Assembly: GCA_964419335.1 (NCBI GenBank)
Contig: CAYQOX010000061.1
Location: 1-21,024, forward strand
DNA: 21,024 bases
Origin: CAYQOX01 sp964419335
GTDB lineage: Bacteria > Hinthialibacterota > Hinthialibacteria > Hinthialibacterales > Hinthialibacteraceae
Direction: 5' to 3'
Position numbers and translations under genes: made by a program. Within the stretch, counting starts at the first letter, position 1, and the number at the start of each line of letters is the position of its first letter. Shown piece after piece: positions 1 to 8,284 of the stretch. Under the pieces are notes generated by a model. That model searched no databases, was not told where the DNA came from, and saw only the letters and a program-made list of their open reading frames with translations.

Positions 1-64
1 TAGAATCATGTTCTGTTTTCTTTTCAATGGATCAAAAAGTACTCAAATACAGGATGAACCGTTT

Positions 65-292
65 TTAAGTTAAAGTGGAGTGAGTGCCATCGCAAAAAGG
101 GAAATGATTGGATTGGCCGCATCCACAATAAGCGCAGCGTTTGTCTTCAGGGATCACGACCCGCATGGGCGTACGTCCCGTGCCTTTATGGGCGCCATCG
201 CAGTAAGGTTTGGTTTGTGACTTGTTGCAGACACAAATGTATTTCGTGCCCGCGGTTTCATCGATGATATAAGGTTTGTTTTGATTTTCCAT
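65..292 (-). CDS. Double CDGSH iron-sulfur domain protein
   Basis: This is a 75-residue protein made almost entirely of two CDGSH zinc-finger-like motifs, the fold that holds a redox-active 2Fe-2S cluster with three Cys and one His ligand (mitoNEET/CISD family). The first motif uses C20, C22, C31 and H35 (ending CDGAH). The second uses C56, C58, C67 and H71 (ending CDGTH). Both keep the spacing C-x-C-x2-S-x3-P-x-C-D-G-x-H. Two motifs in a short chain without a membrane anchor is the usual bacterial and CISD3-like form, probably cytosolic and acting in electron or cluster transfer. It starts at ATG 292. No convincing partner lies beside it: the next gene in the same direction begins 114 bp upstream. 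The family call is firm; the physiological role is unknown. Confidence 0.93.
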   Translation of the reverse strand: MENQNKPYIIDETAGTKYICVCNKSQTKPYCDGAHKGTGRTPMRVVIPEDKRCAYCGCGQSNHFPFCDGTHSTLT

Positions 293-406
293 AAATCGTA
301 CCTCGCCTACTTGTTTTTCTCGGACATACGATAAATCATATTAATTGAAATTTATATAATATACACTGCATTCGCGGTTTGGAGAAGCTGTGTCTCTTGC
401 TGGAGA

Positions 407-2161
407 TTATGGCAGGGTTTCAACATGGCCATTGGATTCGAAGAGATGCAAATGGCTTTGGGGATCACAGGTTAAGTCTACGCCGCGTTGGGGGTATGTT
501 TGGGGAGGGCGATAGGTTTCGCGGTGAGGCTTTGGAGTGACTAAAAAGATTTCGCCTAAACGATTGTAAATATAAATGCATTCCTGCTCGGTATCGAGTT
601 CTAAATCGATGGCCATGTCCTGGTTTGTCCAATAAGGGAGCATGGAATCGGGCACGTGGGGAGATTGGTAGGGGAGCGTGGGAGAATCCTCGTGATGATT
701 GGCGTGAATAGCCCCATGGATATCGAGGAGATAGTAGCCGCGGCCATCGGGATCGATCTCCATGTCGGCGATAACCGGCTGATTGAAATACAGATTTTCC
801 CAGCTGGGGAGGGAGTTGACTTCTTGGTTAGGAGAGTGGATTTTTCCGTAACGGTCAGTGATTAAAAGCGTGTCGGTATTGGGGTCAATTTCCATATCGA
901 TATATTCGCGCGTGGGATTCAGTTCGTAATATTCCCCCTGAGAAGAATAAATTTGCCCATGGCGGCGTAAGACGTAATAGATTTCGTTATAAAAAAGTAG
1001 GTCAATCGCATCTTGGAAGGTTGCCTCGGGTTCCCAATCGATGATGACCCGTCCACCCAAGAGGTAATAGACGCGTCCCCAACGATCAAGGGTAAGCAGA
1101 GTTTGGCTGGCGGGATCCCATTCGGCATCACGCCAAATGCCGTGTTGGAATGTGTAGGTGGGTTCAGTTTGCTGCATTGGCCAGATGAATTGGAAATACC
1201 AGAGGTATTTGAGTTTTTCGATGAAGGGTTCTTGTTTGACTTGTGAAGGGGGAAGAAACGTGAGTGCGCTTTTCGGATCTTCCATACGCATGGCATTGTA
1301 GGCCATGCGATAGCGCATGAAAAAAGGCCAATTGAAGTAACGGGGGAGATCGCCTTTCTTTTCGATTTGATTTAGAACTTGGAAATAATAAGTGGCGGCT
1401 TCGGCGGGCTTTTGGACTGCCGCGTGATAAAGTTCTCTTTCTGCATCGGAGATGGGTTCGAATTTATATGGAGTCCAAGCGCGTTCTGAGACACCGGCGG
1501 CATACCAATCTCTCCAGGTATGGTAATTCTCTTTCCATGGAAGAAAAGCCGTGAGGGAAAGAATGATAAGTAGGGGGAGATGGGCTGTGGTGGTATTGAG
1601 GGGTGCATGGCTCCGCAGGCTTATGCTGATGCATCCTAGAATGGGGAAGACGAGGAGGCTGGGGATGATCCCGGAGGTGTCGAATCGACCCTCAGGGAGA
1701 GGTGTAAATAATTGAACTAGGAAGAAGAGAGCCGCTAGGGTGAAGAATAAAAGCGTGAGGACGAAAAGGATCAGAAGCAGGGTGCGATAAGCGGGAGAGT
1801 TTGGTAGACGCGGGGTTGGGCGGAAATAGAGGGCGAGCACAAGGAGAAGTGGAAAGACAGCGATGAGGCGTCCTCCTTGCTGGAGATAGGCGCGCATCAA
1901 TCCCATCCAGGCGATGGTGTATATGGTTCCAGCGATGAGGCTTAGGAATAATGGTTGAAAATCGAGAGAGAGAGAACGCCTTTTATTATTGAGAACCCGT
2001 AATCCCCAATAAAGGAAGAGAGCGAGAAGGACAAGGTCTTCTACATAGGTTGTTTGAAAGCGTGGGAGAAAAAAGACACAGAGGGGCAGTAAAAGAATGA
2101 TGTAAAAGAGAATTTCTCTTGTGAAATAGGTCCGGAAAAGATTGGTTAGAAAAAAACGCAT
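407..2161 (-). CDS. Polytopic membrane protein with six C-terminal propeller-like repeats
   Basis: I do not recognise a named family. With the ATG at 2161 the protein is 584 residues; an in-frame TTG at 2176 would add five. The first ~215 residues contain about six or seven hydrophobic segments (for example around residues 18-33, 42-55, 71-88, 98-112, 127-152, 165-180 and 196-208). A soluble stretch of ~120 residues follows, rich in Tyr/Trp and charged residues. From about residue 340 to the end there are six degenerate repeats of 37-53 residues, each with an acidic strand such as DMEIDP followed by a turn of the form [DN]-x-x-G-x-[IV] (DRWGRVYY, RRHGQIYS, DRYGKIHS, DIHGAIHA, NRLGEIFL, ESNGHVET). 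This pattern suggests a six-bladed beta-propeller outside the membrane, a structural inference only. The gene diverges from the glycosyltransferase gene to its right. No catalytic motif is visible. Confidence 0.8.
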   Translation of the reverse strand: MRFFLTNLFRTYFTREILFYIILLLPLCVFFLPRFQTTYVEDLVLLALFLYWGLRVLNNKRRSLSLDFQPLFLSLIAGTIYTIAWMGLMRAYLQQGGRLIAVFPLLLVLALYFRPTPRLPNSPAYRTLLLILFVLTLLFFTLAALFFLVQLFTPLPEGRFDTSGIIPSLLVFPILGCISISLRSHAPLNTTTAHLPLLIILSLTAFLPWKENYHTWRDWYAAGVSERAWTPYKFEPISDAERELYHAAVQKPAEAATYYFQVLNQIEKKGDLPRYFNWPFFMRYRMAYNAMRMEDPKSALTFLPPSQVKQEPFIEKLKYLWYFQFIWPMQQTEPTYTFQHGIWRDAEWDPASQTLLTLDRWGRVYYLLGGRVIIDWEPEATFQDAIDLLFYNEIYYVLRRHGQIYSSQGEYYELNPTREYIDMEIDPNTDTLLITDRYGKIHSPNQEVNSLPSWENLYFNQPVIADMEIDPDGRGYYLLDIHGAIHANHHEDSPTLPYQSPHVPDSMLPYWTNQDMAIDLELDTEQECIYIYNRLGEIFLVTPKPHRETYRPPQTYPQRGVDLTCDPQSHLHLFESNGHVETLP

Positions 2162-2352
2162 TGCATTCTCGATCAATGAATCAAAATTGATTTGCCTGGC
2201 TCGCCGGTTTGGGTTTATTTGGTCATAATATAACGTTTAAAAGGAAACAAATAAATACGTGGAGTATGACTTCCTTACCGGCTAGAGGCGGGTCGTTTCG
2301 TAAGATAGAAAGTGATTTGCTACTAATACGTTATTCAAAGTGGATAAATCTC

Positions 2353-3048
2353 ATGTTGCCTAAACCTTTGATTTTGATACCCTGCTATAACTGTGGAGAA
2401 AGTGTACTCGATGTAATCGCGGGATGCCGTTCGTTTTGTGATGAAATTGTCCTCGTCAATGATGGCTCCACGGATCAAACCCCGGAGTATCTTGCTGAGA
2501 GCGGGGGGGAAGTGATTGGTTGGGAGTTCAACCGCGGTAAGGGGGCGGCGTTGATCGAGGGGTTTCGGTATGGTTTGGAAAAGAAGGAGTGGGATGTATT
2601 AATCACCATGGACAGTGATGGGCAGCATGATCCCCATGATCTGCCCCTCTTTTTAAAGCGGTACCAGGAAAGGAAAGAGGATTTAGTCATTGGACGCCGG
2701 GATTTTACTCAATCTCAAGTGCCCAATGTGCGGCGTTATGCCAATGATTTAAGTTCCTGGGTGATCGCAAAAATCTTTGGTATTGACTTGGGAGATATAC
2801 AGTGTGGATATCGGCTTCATTCACGTGAGGGGTTGCAGCAAGTTTTCCCCTATTTAACGTCGCATGGTTTTGCGATGGAGACTGAAATTGTTTTGTTGAT
2901 GAAGCGTATGGGATTTTCACTGGGAGAGGTGGATATCCGTTGTCTGTATTCGAGTGATTCGCAAAGACGCTCCTCGTGGAAGCCGTTTTATGATAGTTGG
3001 CACATATTCAAGGTTTGTTGGAAAGCGTACTGGCAGCGCAAGGTTTGA
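2353..3048 (+). CDS. Family 2 glycosyltransferase
   Basis: A 231-residue GT-A fold glycosyltransferase, probably cytosolic or peripherally membrane-bound, that uses a nucleotide sugar and perhaps a polyprenyl-phosphate acceptor. Visible motifs are the N-terminal strand LILIPCYNCGE, VNDGSTD at residues 35-41, NRGKG at 60-64, and the metal-binding DSDGQHDP at 87-94, the DxDGQHxP form typical of dolichyl-phosphate mannosyltransferase-like enzymes. A later CGYRLHSREGL stretch also fits that group. The reading frame is open upstream to a TTG at 2209, but the GT2 fold begins immediately after ATG 2353, so the shorter start is preferred; its ribosome site (AGTGGA) is only fair. There is no C-terminal membrane segment. 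The sugar and acceptor cannot be read from sequence, and no polysaccharide cluster surrounds it. Confidence 0.88.
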   Translation: MLPKPLILIPCYNCGESVLDVIAGCRSFCDEIVLVNDGSTDQTPEYLAESGGEVIGWEFNRGKGAALIEGFRYGLEKKEWDVLITMDSDGQHDPHDLPLFLKRYQERKEDLVIGRRDFTQSQVPNVRRYANDLSSWVIAKIFGIDLGDIQCGYRLHSREGLQQVFPYLTSHGFAMETEIVLLMKRMGFSLGEVDIRCLYSSDSQRRSSWKPFYDSWHIFKVCWKAYWQRKV

Positions 3049-3153
3049 GAACCTTTGCATTATTTCAATGAATTTTTTGCGTTCGTTCTTTCCTTGGTAT
3101 ATGCTTAAAATAGACGTATTTTACAAAATTTATCAAGAAAAGGAGAGGATTGG

Positions 3154-3591
3154 ATGTTTGGGAAAAAATGGATATATTCGATCGCGGGAGTTGTAGGAAT
3201 TGGGTTGTGTGTATTGCTGGTAATGTCATCGTTGAGTGTTGCTCAAGAAGAGGGGAAGTCAAAATTGGCCGTGGTATGGTCAAGTGGAGACCCGTATGTG
3301 GCTCACCGGGTGTGTTTGATGTATACCCATGGAGCCAAGAAGCAGGACTGGTTTGATCAGGTGAATCTCATCGTTTGGGGGCCTTCGGCGAAATTGTTGA
3401 GTGAGGATGAGGAAATTCAAGCGAAGCTGCATGCGATGCAGGAAGATGGAGTCAAGTTAGAAGCGTGTGTAGTTTGTGCGGATGCCTATGGGGTGAGCGA
3501 GAAGTTAAAGGAATTGGGATTGGAGGTTAAAGCCATGGGAAAACCCCTTACGGAGAGGCTTAAAGGTAATTGGGAAGTGATTACATTTTGA
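3154..3591 (+). CDS. Exported DsrE-like protein with CxxC
   Basis: A 145-residue protein of the DsrE/DsrF-like fold. It starts with a positively charged N-terminus (MFGKKW) and a hydrophobic core at about residues 8-29, ending SLSVAQ, so a signal peptide cleaved near residue 30 or an anchored N-terminus is likely; export is an inference. The mature part contains VVWSSGDPYVAHRV, a strand LIVWGPSAKLL, and ACVVCADAYGV with C105 and C108, followed by the C-terminal LTERLKGNWEVITF stretch seen in this DsrE subgroup. The Cys pair sits where DsrE-type proteins carry a reactive cysteine used in sulfur relay or redox chemistry. A strong ribosome site (aggagagg) lies 5 bases before the ATG. A weak promoter candidate (TAAAAT near 3108) is present. 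It is probably monocistronic. Substrate and partner are unknown. Confidence 0.85.
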   Translation: MFGKKWIYSIAGVVGIGLCVLLVMSSLSVAQEEGKSKLAVVWSSGDPYVAHRVCLMYTHGAKKQDWFDQVNLIVWGPSAKLLSEDEEIQAKLHAMQEDGVKLEACVVCADAYGVSEKLKELGLEVKAMGKPLTERLKGNWEVITF

Positions 3592-3894
3592 ATGAAGGCT
3601 GCTTTAGATGTGGAAGAGAAAAAAGTGAAATCGTTGCCCGCCCGAGGGCGGGCAGATTTCTAGAGAGAGGCCTTCGTTTTCTGGGTAAGCCATTGGAGGA
3701 AAGTGAAAGGTTTGATAGGTGTACAAGTTTCTTGGGTTTTCCATCACGTATAATTTAGTGGATTATAGAGAGTAGATAGTCGGTTTTTTTAGGTAATTCT
3801 TTGGGCGATAAAGTTTCCATCCCGCTTTTTTATTCGATAAAATTAAGTAGACTTTCCAAGTAGGAGAGTAAATAAGAAGTGATGGCGAGATGGG
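3592..3894. other. Intergenic stretch between the DsrE-like and anti-sigma genes
   Basis: About 300 bases without a credible gene. An open frame at 3570-3758 overlaps the end of the DsrE-like gene, has low-complexity Arg/Gly/Glu content and resembles no family. The stretch holds one GC-rich hairpin at 3635-3654 and an AT-rich right half with a TAAAAT hexamer near 3838 that could be a -10 element for the anti-sigma gene, though no good -35 is seen 17 bases upstream. Confidence 0.5.
3635..3654 (+). terminator. GC-rich hairpin, candidate terminator of the DsrE-like gene
   Basis: The arms TGCCCGCC and GGCGGGCA pair perfectly over 8 bp with a CGAG loop (9 bp if the loop closes to GA). The hairpin lies 44 bases past the DsrE-like stop codon. 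The following bases are only weakly T-rich (GATTTCTAG), so it is not a classical intrinsic terminator. It could also be a copy of a dispersed palindromic element; its GC content is unlike the flanks. Confidence 0.35.
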
Positions 3895-4341
3895 ATGAAG
3901 AATCAAACGAATCATAGCGCGGTCTTTTCTGCAATTATTGATGAGCTTCCAACGATTTGCCATACCTTATGTCAGGCAGCGCGTGAATGTGGTATGGAGG
4001 AAGGTAATTTATGGAAATTGGAGACTGCGATTGATGAGGCATGTACGAATATAACATGCTATGGCTATTCGGATGAGGATGAAGGGAAAATATGGGTCGA
4101 TTGGGAATGCCAGGGTGATGAGTTTGTGGTGAGGATAAAGGATGAAGGGATTCCCTTCGATCAATCCCAACCCACACAGCCTGATTTTGATAAAAAGATT
4201 TGCGAGCGCCAAGCCGGAGGGTTAGGACGTTATATTATGAAGCGTTTTCTCGATGGAATGGAATACCATCAAGAAGAGGGAAAGAATGTTCTGATCCTCA
4301 AGAAAAAATTGTACGAAAAAGATTCAACCTCCGAAGTTTGA
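3895..4341 (+). CDS. RsbW-type anti-sigma factor / serine kinase (HATPase_c_2)
   Basis: A 148-residue GHKL-type ATPase of the RsbW/SpoIIAB class, which binds an alternative sigma factor or phosphorylates an STAS-domain anti-anti-sigma factor in partner-switching control. The N box is in ETAIDEACTNI (E44, D47-E48 and N52), the G1 box is KDEGIPF (D83, G85), and the G2 box is GGLGRYIMK (G108-G111), followed by the usual C-terminal strand ending VLILKKKL. It is as long as single-domain family members. The ATG at 3895 is chosen because the family's N-terminal strand starts soon after it; the ribosome site is weak. No STAS protein, sigma factor or PP2C phosphatase gene lies in this window, so its partners are elsewhere. 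It converges with the large NHL gene, leaving 6 bp between the stop codons. Confidence 0.92.
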   Translation: MKNQTNHSAVFSAIIDELPTICHTLCQAARECGMEEGNLWKLETAIDEACTNITCYGYSDEDEGKIWVDWECQGDEFVVRIKDEGIPFDQSQPTQPDFDKKICERQAGGLGRYIMKRFLDGMEYHQEEGKNVLILKKKLYEKDSTSEV

Positions 4342-4347
4342 TGATAT

Positions 4348-7300
4348 TCACTTCTTTCTTAACGAATCAGGAATTAAGGTATGATCCCATAGGTGTTTTG
4401 AGTCTAGAGAGGCTTGGATGCTTACATCGTCAACGGCAAGGGTAGCCCCGTCTTCCACGACGCCGGGGAAGGGTCCTGGCCAAACCCGGTTTTCTAGAAT
4501 AAGCAAGGGCGGCTCATTGGAAGGATTGCGGAAATTGCCGTTGACGGTTATCTCATTCCACTCAGGTTGGTTAGGAAAGCGATCATTGGATCGATAGGTA
4601 ACGGCTTGGGCATCCTTCGTGATTAAGGCGATAGCGAAAGTCCCACCGATTTCTTCCAAGGCTTGAACATACGCGCGCGCATTCAAATTACGCGGGAAGA
4701 GATCTTCTTCCATCTCATTGGGGCCGATGCGAATTTGTACTGCCGAGCGTTCATCTTTCCCTAGGGTTAATTTCAGGGCTTGTTCGCGTAGATTCGTGCC
4801 TGGGGTTACGGTACGGTTGGTTTCGTCGGTGATGCTGGCGGTTGCATGAAAGTAGGTCAGGTCTTCTACGATGGTACCAAGTCCCTTGAGGTTAGAGTTA
4901 AAGGTGCCGTCGAAATCCGCAGGGAGTTTGGTTGCGCCCAAGGCCAGATCGATATCCCGCTCAGCGGGATAGATTCGCACATTATCGACGTACACTTCCG
5001 CTTCTCCCATCCTTTGTGAACCGACAACTTGAATGATGGCATACACGTTCGATTTGATTACATCGAAGGTGGTATGGATTCTCTGGTAGCGGCTATTACC
5101 GAGAATTTCCTCTCCGCTGACATTAAAGTAGGAGATGTTTTTGCTATCTTCCATTAAGGCGATCCAAACGGTGGGCATATCGTCATTATTTTGATCAAAC
5201 TTTTCAACCGCAAACCAGATGGAGATCTTGGCGGGACCTGGAGGCAGAGGAATGCGATCGCTTGACATGGAGATGGCTTCGCCGGGTTTTACGTTGAAAA
5301 TGGCGCCGTAGCCATCCGTGATGAAGGGAATATCGGAAGGGATTTTCCCCAAACGGAGTCTCCCTTCGTTGAATTTAGAAGATTGAGTAACGAACCAATC
5401 CGTGTCTGCAAAAGTTTTGGCATTGAAGAAGTTATAATTTCGCTCCGCGTTACGTGTTCCTGGGGAGACGACAGAAGCTGTTTGAATAACAGCCCCATCT
5501 TTATCTTCGGGTTGGTTGGATCGTTTACCCCAGAGGGAGACGAGTTCCGGTTGTGTCACTTTACGTCCAGGAAATTCAGGGAAGAGGAAGACCTCGCCCC
5601 GGGCAACCAAGGCGGATTTAAGTCCACTGTTAAAGGATAATTCGGTTTCGAAAGGGACGTCTGATATATTTACATTAGGTGGATCTAAAAGGCGACGCAG
5701 GGAATAGGGGGATACATAGGCGAAGTCTTCCACGAGCGGGGCGTCAGGAAGAATAAAATCAGTGATTTGATAGGTGGAAATTTTGATTCGTACTTCTTCT
5801 GTCACTTGGAAGATGCTGTCATCGGCTGAGAAAATTACCCGGCTTTCCATGGGTTCATCCACGGCTTCTACGCTAACGTTACGCTGGGGATCAATCGTGA
5901 CTTCAGGTTCAGGATCGATTTGTTCCACCGACCATGTGATTTCTTCTTTGGGTGTATCACGATCGTAAACAAAGTTATCGAGGTTATATACGTTGTTTAT
6001 ATCTTCATCCACCAATCCTCGAATATCAGGGAGGTTCTTTAATTGGGGGGAGGAAAAGATGACAAGATAGAGAGGTGTGCTGGAAAATTCCGTGCCCTTG
6101 GATTCGATAAGCCGTAACTCGACTTGGTTGATCCCTTCCTCAAAATATTGAGTCACATCCTCGGGGGGCTGGGGAACACTGAGGTCGGTGAAAGTTTTTG
6201 TGACATGTTCAACGCTGCCTGAAGGATGTGTAATTGTTAGTGCAATGGTATCGCGGGTCAAAATTTCGCCGCGTCCATCCTGGGTGGATGCGAGGACGAT
6301 CTTTAACCGTCCACTGGCGGGATCGTCAGGGACATAGATCGAGGTTTGATTCGTATAGAATGTGTAATTTGCACTCGGGGAAGCGGTATTGCGGATAGGA
6401 GGTGCTAGCTGTCCTTCCGGCAAGGCGGTTGGGGTTGGGGTGGCTGTAGCGGTAGGAAAAAACGTAGGTGTCGGGGTCGGCGTGCGACTGCGCGGGGTAC
6501 GAGTTGGAGTGGGAGTTGGTGTGGCATCGTGTGGTGTGGGAGTCGGAGTGTACGGGGTCGGCGTCGGCTCGATGTCGTGTGGCGGCAGGTTGATTCGACG
6601 GATGACATGGTTTTCTGTATCGGCGAGGTAGAGGTTTTCGTCGGGCCCCACGACGGAACCCGCGGGTGCGTTGAGCAATGCATCGATCGCTTCTGTGCGA
6701 TCGCCGGCGTAGCCCCGGTCGCCATTACCGGCGACGACTTCTACGAGAGTATTGAAAACGTTATAGCGGCGGACGTAATGATCGTTTCCAGTGATAAACA
6801 GGAAGATGTCATCCATCATGGCCAACCCTCTTGGCCGGCTAAAAGAAGGATCTAAGACATTGTCATAAATGGTTTGAATTTCACCATCGCGAATCATGCG
6901 GATTCGTTTTCCAAGATATTCTGCAATATAGATGGTGCCAAAGATATCGACTTCCACATCGATGGGATTATGGAGTTGGGCTAATTCGGGTTCACCGCCA
7001 TCGCCTTCATCGCCCGCGATACCAGTGCCTGCGAGGGTGGTTACGAGGCCATCGGGAGAGATCATTCGTACTTTGTGATTGAGATTATCGGCGACCAACA
7101 GATTTCCGTTGGTCGGATCAACGGCCAAACCTTGGGGTTGGTTGAATTTTGCATCTTCTTTGGGATCCTCATCTCCTTGATCACCAAGAGAAGAACCGGC
7201 ATATAAATCAATCGTTCCATCCGTGCGGATCATGCGTATTTGATGTTGGGTGGAAATGAAGACATTGCCAAATTCGTCTACGGCTAATCCGCGTGGATAG

Positions 7301-7725
7301 GCGATATCGGCTTCTATTTTATCTTTGCCGTTGCCGGCGTTGCGTTTGGTTCCGGTGCCAGCAAAGGTGTTGATGATCCCATTGCGGAGATCAAGAATGC
7401 GAATCCGATGATTGTTCATATCGGAGATTAAAAGATGATTTTCGTCCAAAAAGGCTACATCCTGTGGGGCGGCGAGACGCGACTCACGGGCGGGAATTCC
7501 ATCTTTGTTGTATCCCATTTCTTCGGGGATCCCGGCTAGCGTTTCTATCGTTGCATCATCGATTTGGGAGGGCATGATGAAAGCCGAGGCATTGGAATCT
7601 CTTGCCTTCGTAACGACGACTTGAGAGAAAACTTTGCCTCCAGATAGAAGCAGCACGCTCATGAGCCATATCATGATCCAGCAAACGTGGGAAAAACGTT
7701 GATTTAATGGTTTTATCCTCTTCAT
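4348..7725 (-). CDS. Exported NHL-repeat protein with Pro/Thr linker and late beta-sandwich domains
   Basis: A 1125-residue protein with a signal peptide or N-terminal anchor (hydrophobic core about residues 15-33, then VFSQ). Residues ~55-380 hold at least five NHL-type repeats, recognisable by units such as LLISDMNNHRIRIL, LLVADNLNHKVRMI, IYIAEYLGKRIRMI and LYLADTENHVIRRI alternating with FAGTG/LAGTG turns; together they should form a beta-propeller. Residues ~383-437 are an extended linker of Pro-Thr pairs. A beta-sandwich-like region follows (~440-550). Next comes a stretch beginning PDIRGLVDED (~563-650) that resembles the cadherin/Ig-like modules of surface proteins. Two domains near 769-925 and 927-1117 contain motifs like VYVDNVRI and LAVDDVSI typical of carbohydrate-binding jelly-rolls. 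It is probably periplasmic or surface-exposed and acts in binding, not catalysis. No enzyme motif is seen. Confidence 0.88.
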   Translation of the reverse strand: MKRIKPLNQRFSHVCWIMIWLMSVLLLSGGKVFSQVVVTKARDSNASAFIMPSQIDDATIETLAGIPEEMGYNKDGIPARESRLAAPQDVAFLDENHLLISDMNNHRIRILDLRNGIINTFAGTGTKRNAGNGKDKIEADIAYPRGLAVDEFGNVFISTQHQIRMIRTDGTIDLYAGSSLGDQGDEDPKEDAKFNQPQGLAVDPTNGNLLVADNLNHKVRMISPDGLVTTLAGTGIAGDEGDGGEPELAQLHNPIDVEVDIFGTIYIAEYLGKRIRMIRDGEIQTIYDNVLDPSFSRPRGLAMMDDIFLFITGNDHYVRRYNVFNTLVEVVAGNGDRGYAGDRTEAIDALLNAPAGSVVGPDENLYLADTENHVIRRINLPPHDIEPTPTPYTPTPTPHDATPTPTPTRTPRSRTPTPTPTFFPTATATPTPTALPEGQLAPPIRNTASPSANYTFYTNQTSIYVPDDPASGRLKIVLASTQDGRGEILTRDTIALTITHPSGSVEHVTKTFTDLSVPQPPEDVTQYFEEGINQVELRLIESKGTEFSSTPLYLVIFSSPQLKNLPDIRGLVDEDINNVYNLDNFVYDRDTPKEEITWSVEQIDPEPEVTIDPQRNVSVEAVDEPMESRVIFSADDSIFQVTEEVRIKISTYQITDFILPDAPLVEDFAYVSPYSLRRLLDPPNVNISDVPFETELSFNSGLKSALVARGEVFLFPEFPGRKVTQPELVSLWGKRSNQPEDKDGAVIQTASVVSPGTRNAERNYNFFNAKTFADTDWFVTQSSKFNEGRLRLGKIPSDIPFITDGYGAIFNVKPGEAISMSSDRIPLPPGPAKISIWFAVEKFDQNNDDMPTVWIALMEDSKNISYFNVSGEEILGNSRYQRIHTTFDVIKSNVYAIIQVVGSQRMGEAEVYVDNVRIYPAERDIDLALGATKLPADFDGTFNSNLKGLGTIVEDLTYFHATASITDETNRTVTPGTNLREQALKLTLGKDERSAVQIRIGPNEMEEDLFPRNLNARAYVQALEEIGGTFAIALITKDAQAVTYRSNDRFPNQPEWNEITVNGNFRNPSNEPPLLILENRVWPGPFPGVVEDGATLAVDDVSIQASLDSKHLWDHTLIPDSLRKK
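6425..6575 (-). repeat. Low-complexity tract encoding a Pro-Thr linker
   Basis: About 150 bases made of degenerate GTNGGN-type units on the plus strand, which read as alternating Pro and Thr codons on the minus strand within the NHL protein. The repeat is imperfect at the DNA level, with interruptions coding for Arg, Ser, His, Asp and Phe. Such tracts separate globular domains of exported proteins and may vary in length between strains by slippage. Confidence 0.75.
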
Positions 7726-8053
7726 GGTTCAACCCTGTAGATTGGCTTCACTGGGGAGAAAAACACAAAATGAGTGAAACCAATAGGTTATTTCTCTACC
7801 AATCCTATTAGTATCGGCTAAATTGTTTTTTCTCTTAATAGGAGGTTTTGAATTCAAGTCGAATCTCAAATCATACCTGTCGTAGAAACCAGTGTAATGG
7901 TGTTATTGCCATCTCCACAAATCCATCTTGATAAATATGCAATCGTCGTACCAAAAATCACAAACCTTTGATTTTCGGAATAGAAGAGAAAAGATCATTC
8001 GAAATATGCAGTGCCGGCATCATTAGTGAGGACTACTTCGTTGGGGAGAGATT
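7726..8053. other. 328-bp divergent intergenic region
   Basis: This separates the minus-strand NHL gene from the plus-strand lipoprotein gene and must carry both promoters. It holds a strong hairpin near the NHL start (7741-7784). A perfect AGGAGG at 7840-7845 precedes only a 27-codon TTG-initiated frame, which looks non-coding. I see no riboswitch-like structure, tRNA or repeat array. No promoter here is good enough to call. Confidence 0.5.
7741..7784 (-). promoter_or_regulatory. Long 5'-leader hairpin before the NHL gene
   Basis: On the minus strand the arms ATTGGTTTCACT and AGTGAAGCCAAT pair over 12 bp with one G-U wobble and enclose a 20-base loop containing TTTTTCTCCCC. The pairing is better in the minus-strand transcript than in the plus-strand one, which would have a C-A mismatch. 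It ends 15 bases before the NHL start codon, next to the weak AGGG ribosome site. It may affect translation or message stability. It lacks a following U-run, so it is not a terminator. Confidence 0.45.
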
Positions 8054-8284
8054 ATGAAGAAAATCATACCCTTACTACCACTCCTTGTACTGATTTATGG
8101 CTGCTCCACGATTCCCCAAACGTATATCGCTGCTGAGCGAGCCACGTATTGTGCGATTGCACCGGAATATCTTGGTTATGTGGAAAAGGATCCTAATTTA
8201 ACCGCGTTCCAGAAAGAAGTACGGTTTCAAACTGTCGATTTATGGAATTCACGGATTGGTGAAGCAGAGGCGATCTATGAATAA
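8054..8284 (+). CDS. Small lipoprotein
   Basis: A 76-residue protein with a type II signal peptide: MKK, a hydrophobic core (IIPLLPLLVLI), and the lipobox LIYGCST with the lipidated Cys at residue 17. The mature chain is about 60 residues, acidic towards the end, with a second Cys (residue 33). I recognise no family. Ribosome site GGGGAGAG lies upstream of the ATG. The last 8 bases overlap the start of the next gene in another frame, indicating translational coupling, so the two products probably work together. Small entry-exclusion-like or spanin-like proteins of mobile elements look similar, but nothing else here points to a phage. Confidence 0.75.
   Translation: MKKIIPLLPLLVLIYGCSTIPQTYIAAERATYCAIAPEYLGYVEKDPNLTAFQKEVRFQTVDLWNSRIGEAEAIYE

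Noticed and set aside
3..68. Open frame at the left edge on the plus strand ending at 68
   Set aside because: Only 21 codons, likely by chance, and its composition is not coding-like.
3570..3758. Plus-strand frame of 62 codons after the DsrE-like gene
   Set aside because: It overlaps the DsrE-like gene end, has Arg/Glu/Gly-rich composition driven by the GC-rich hairpin, and has no ribosome site or family match.
6389..6631. Plus-strand frame with long runs of Gly-Val
   Set aside because: It is the antisense reading of the Pro/Thr linker of the NHL protein, a low-complexity artefact.
7848..7931. 27-codon frame behind a perfect AGGAGG
   Set aside because: TTG start at 2-base spacing from the site, Ser/Asn/Cys-rich product without features; more likely a chance match in an AT-rich promoter region.
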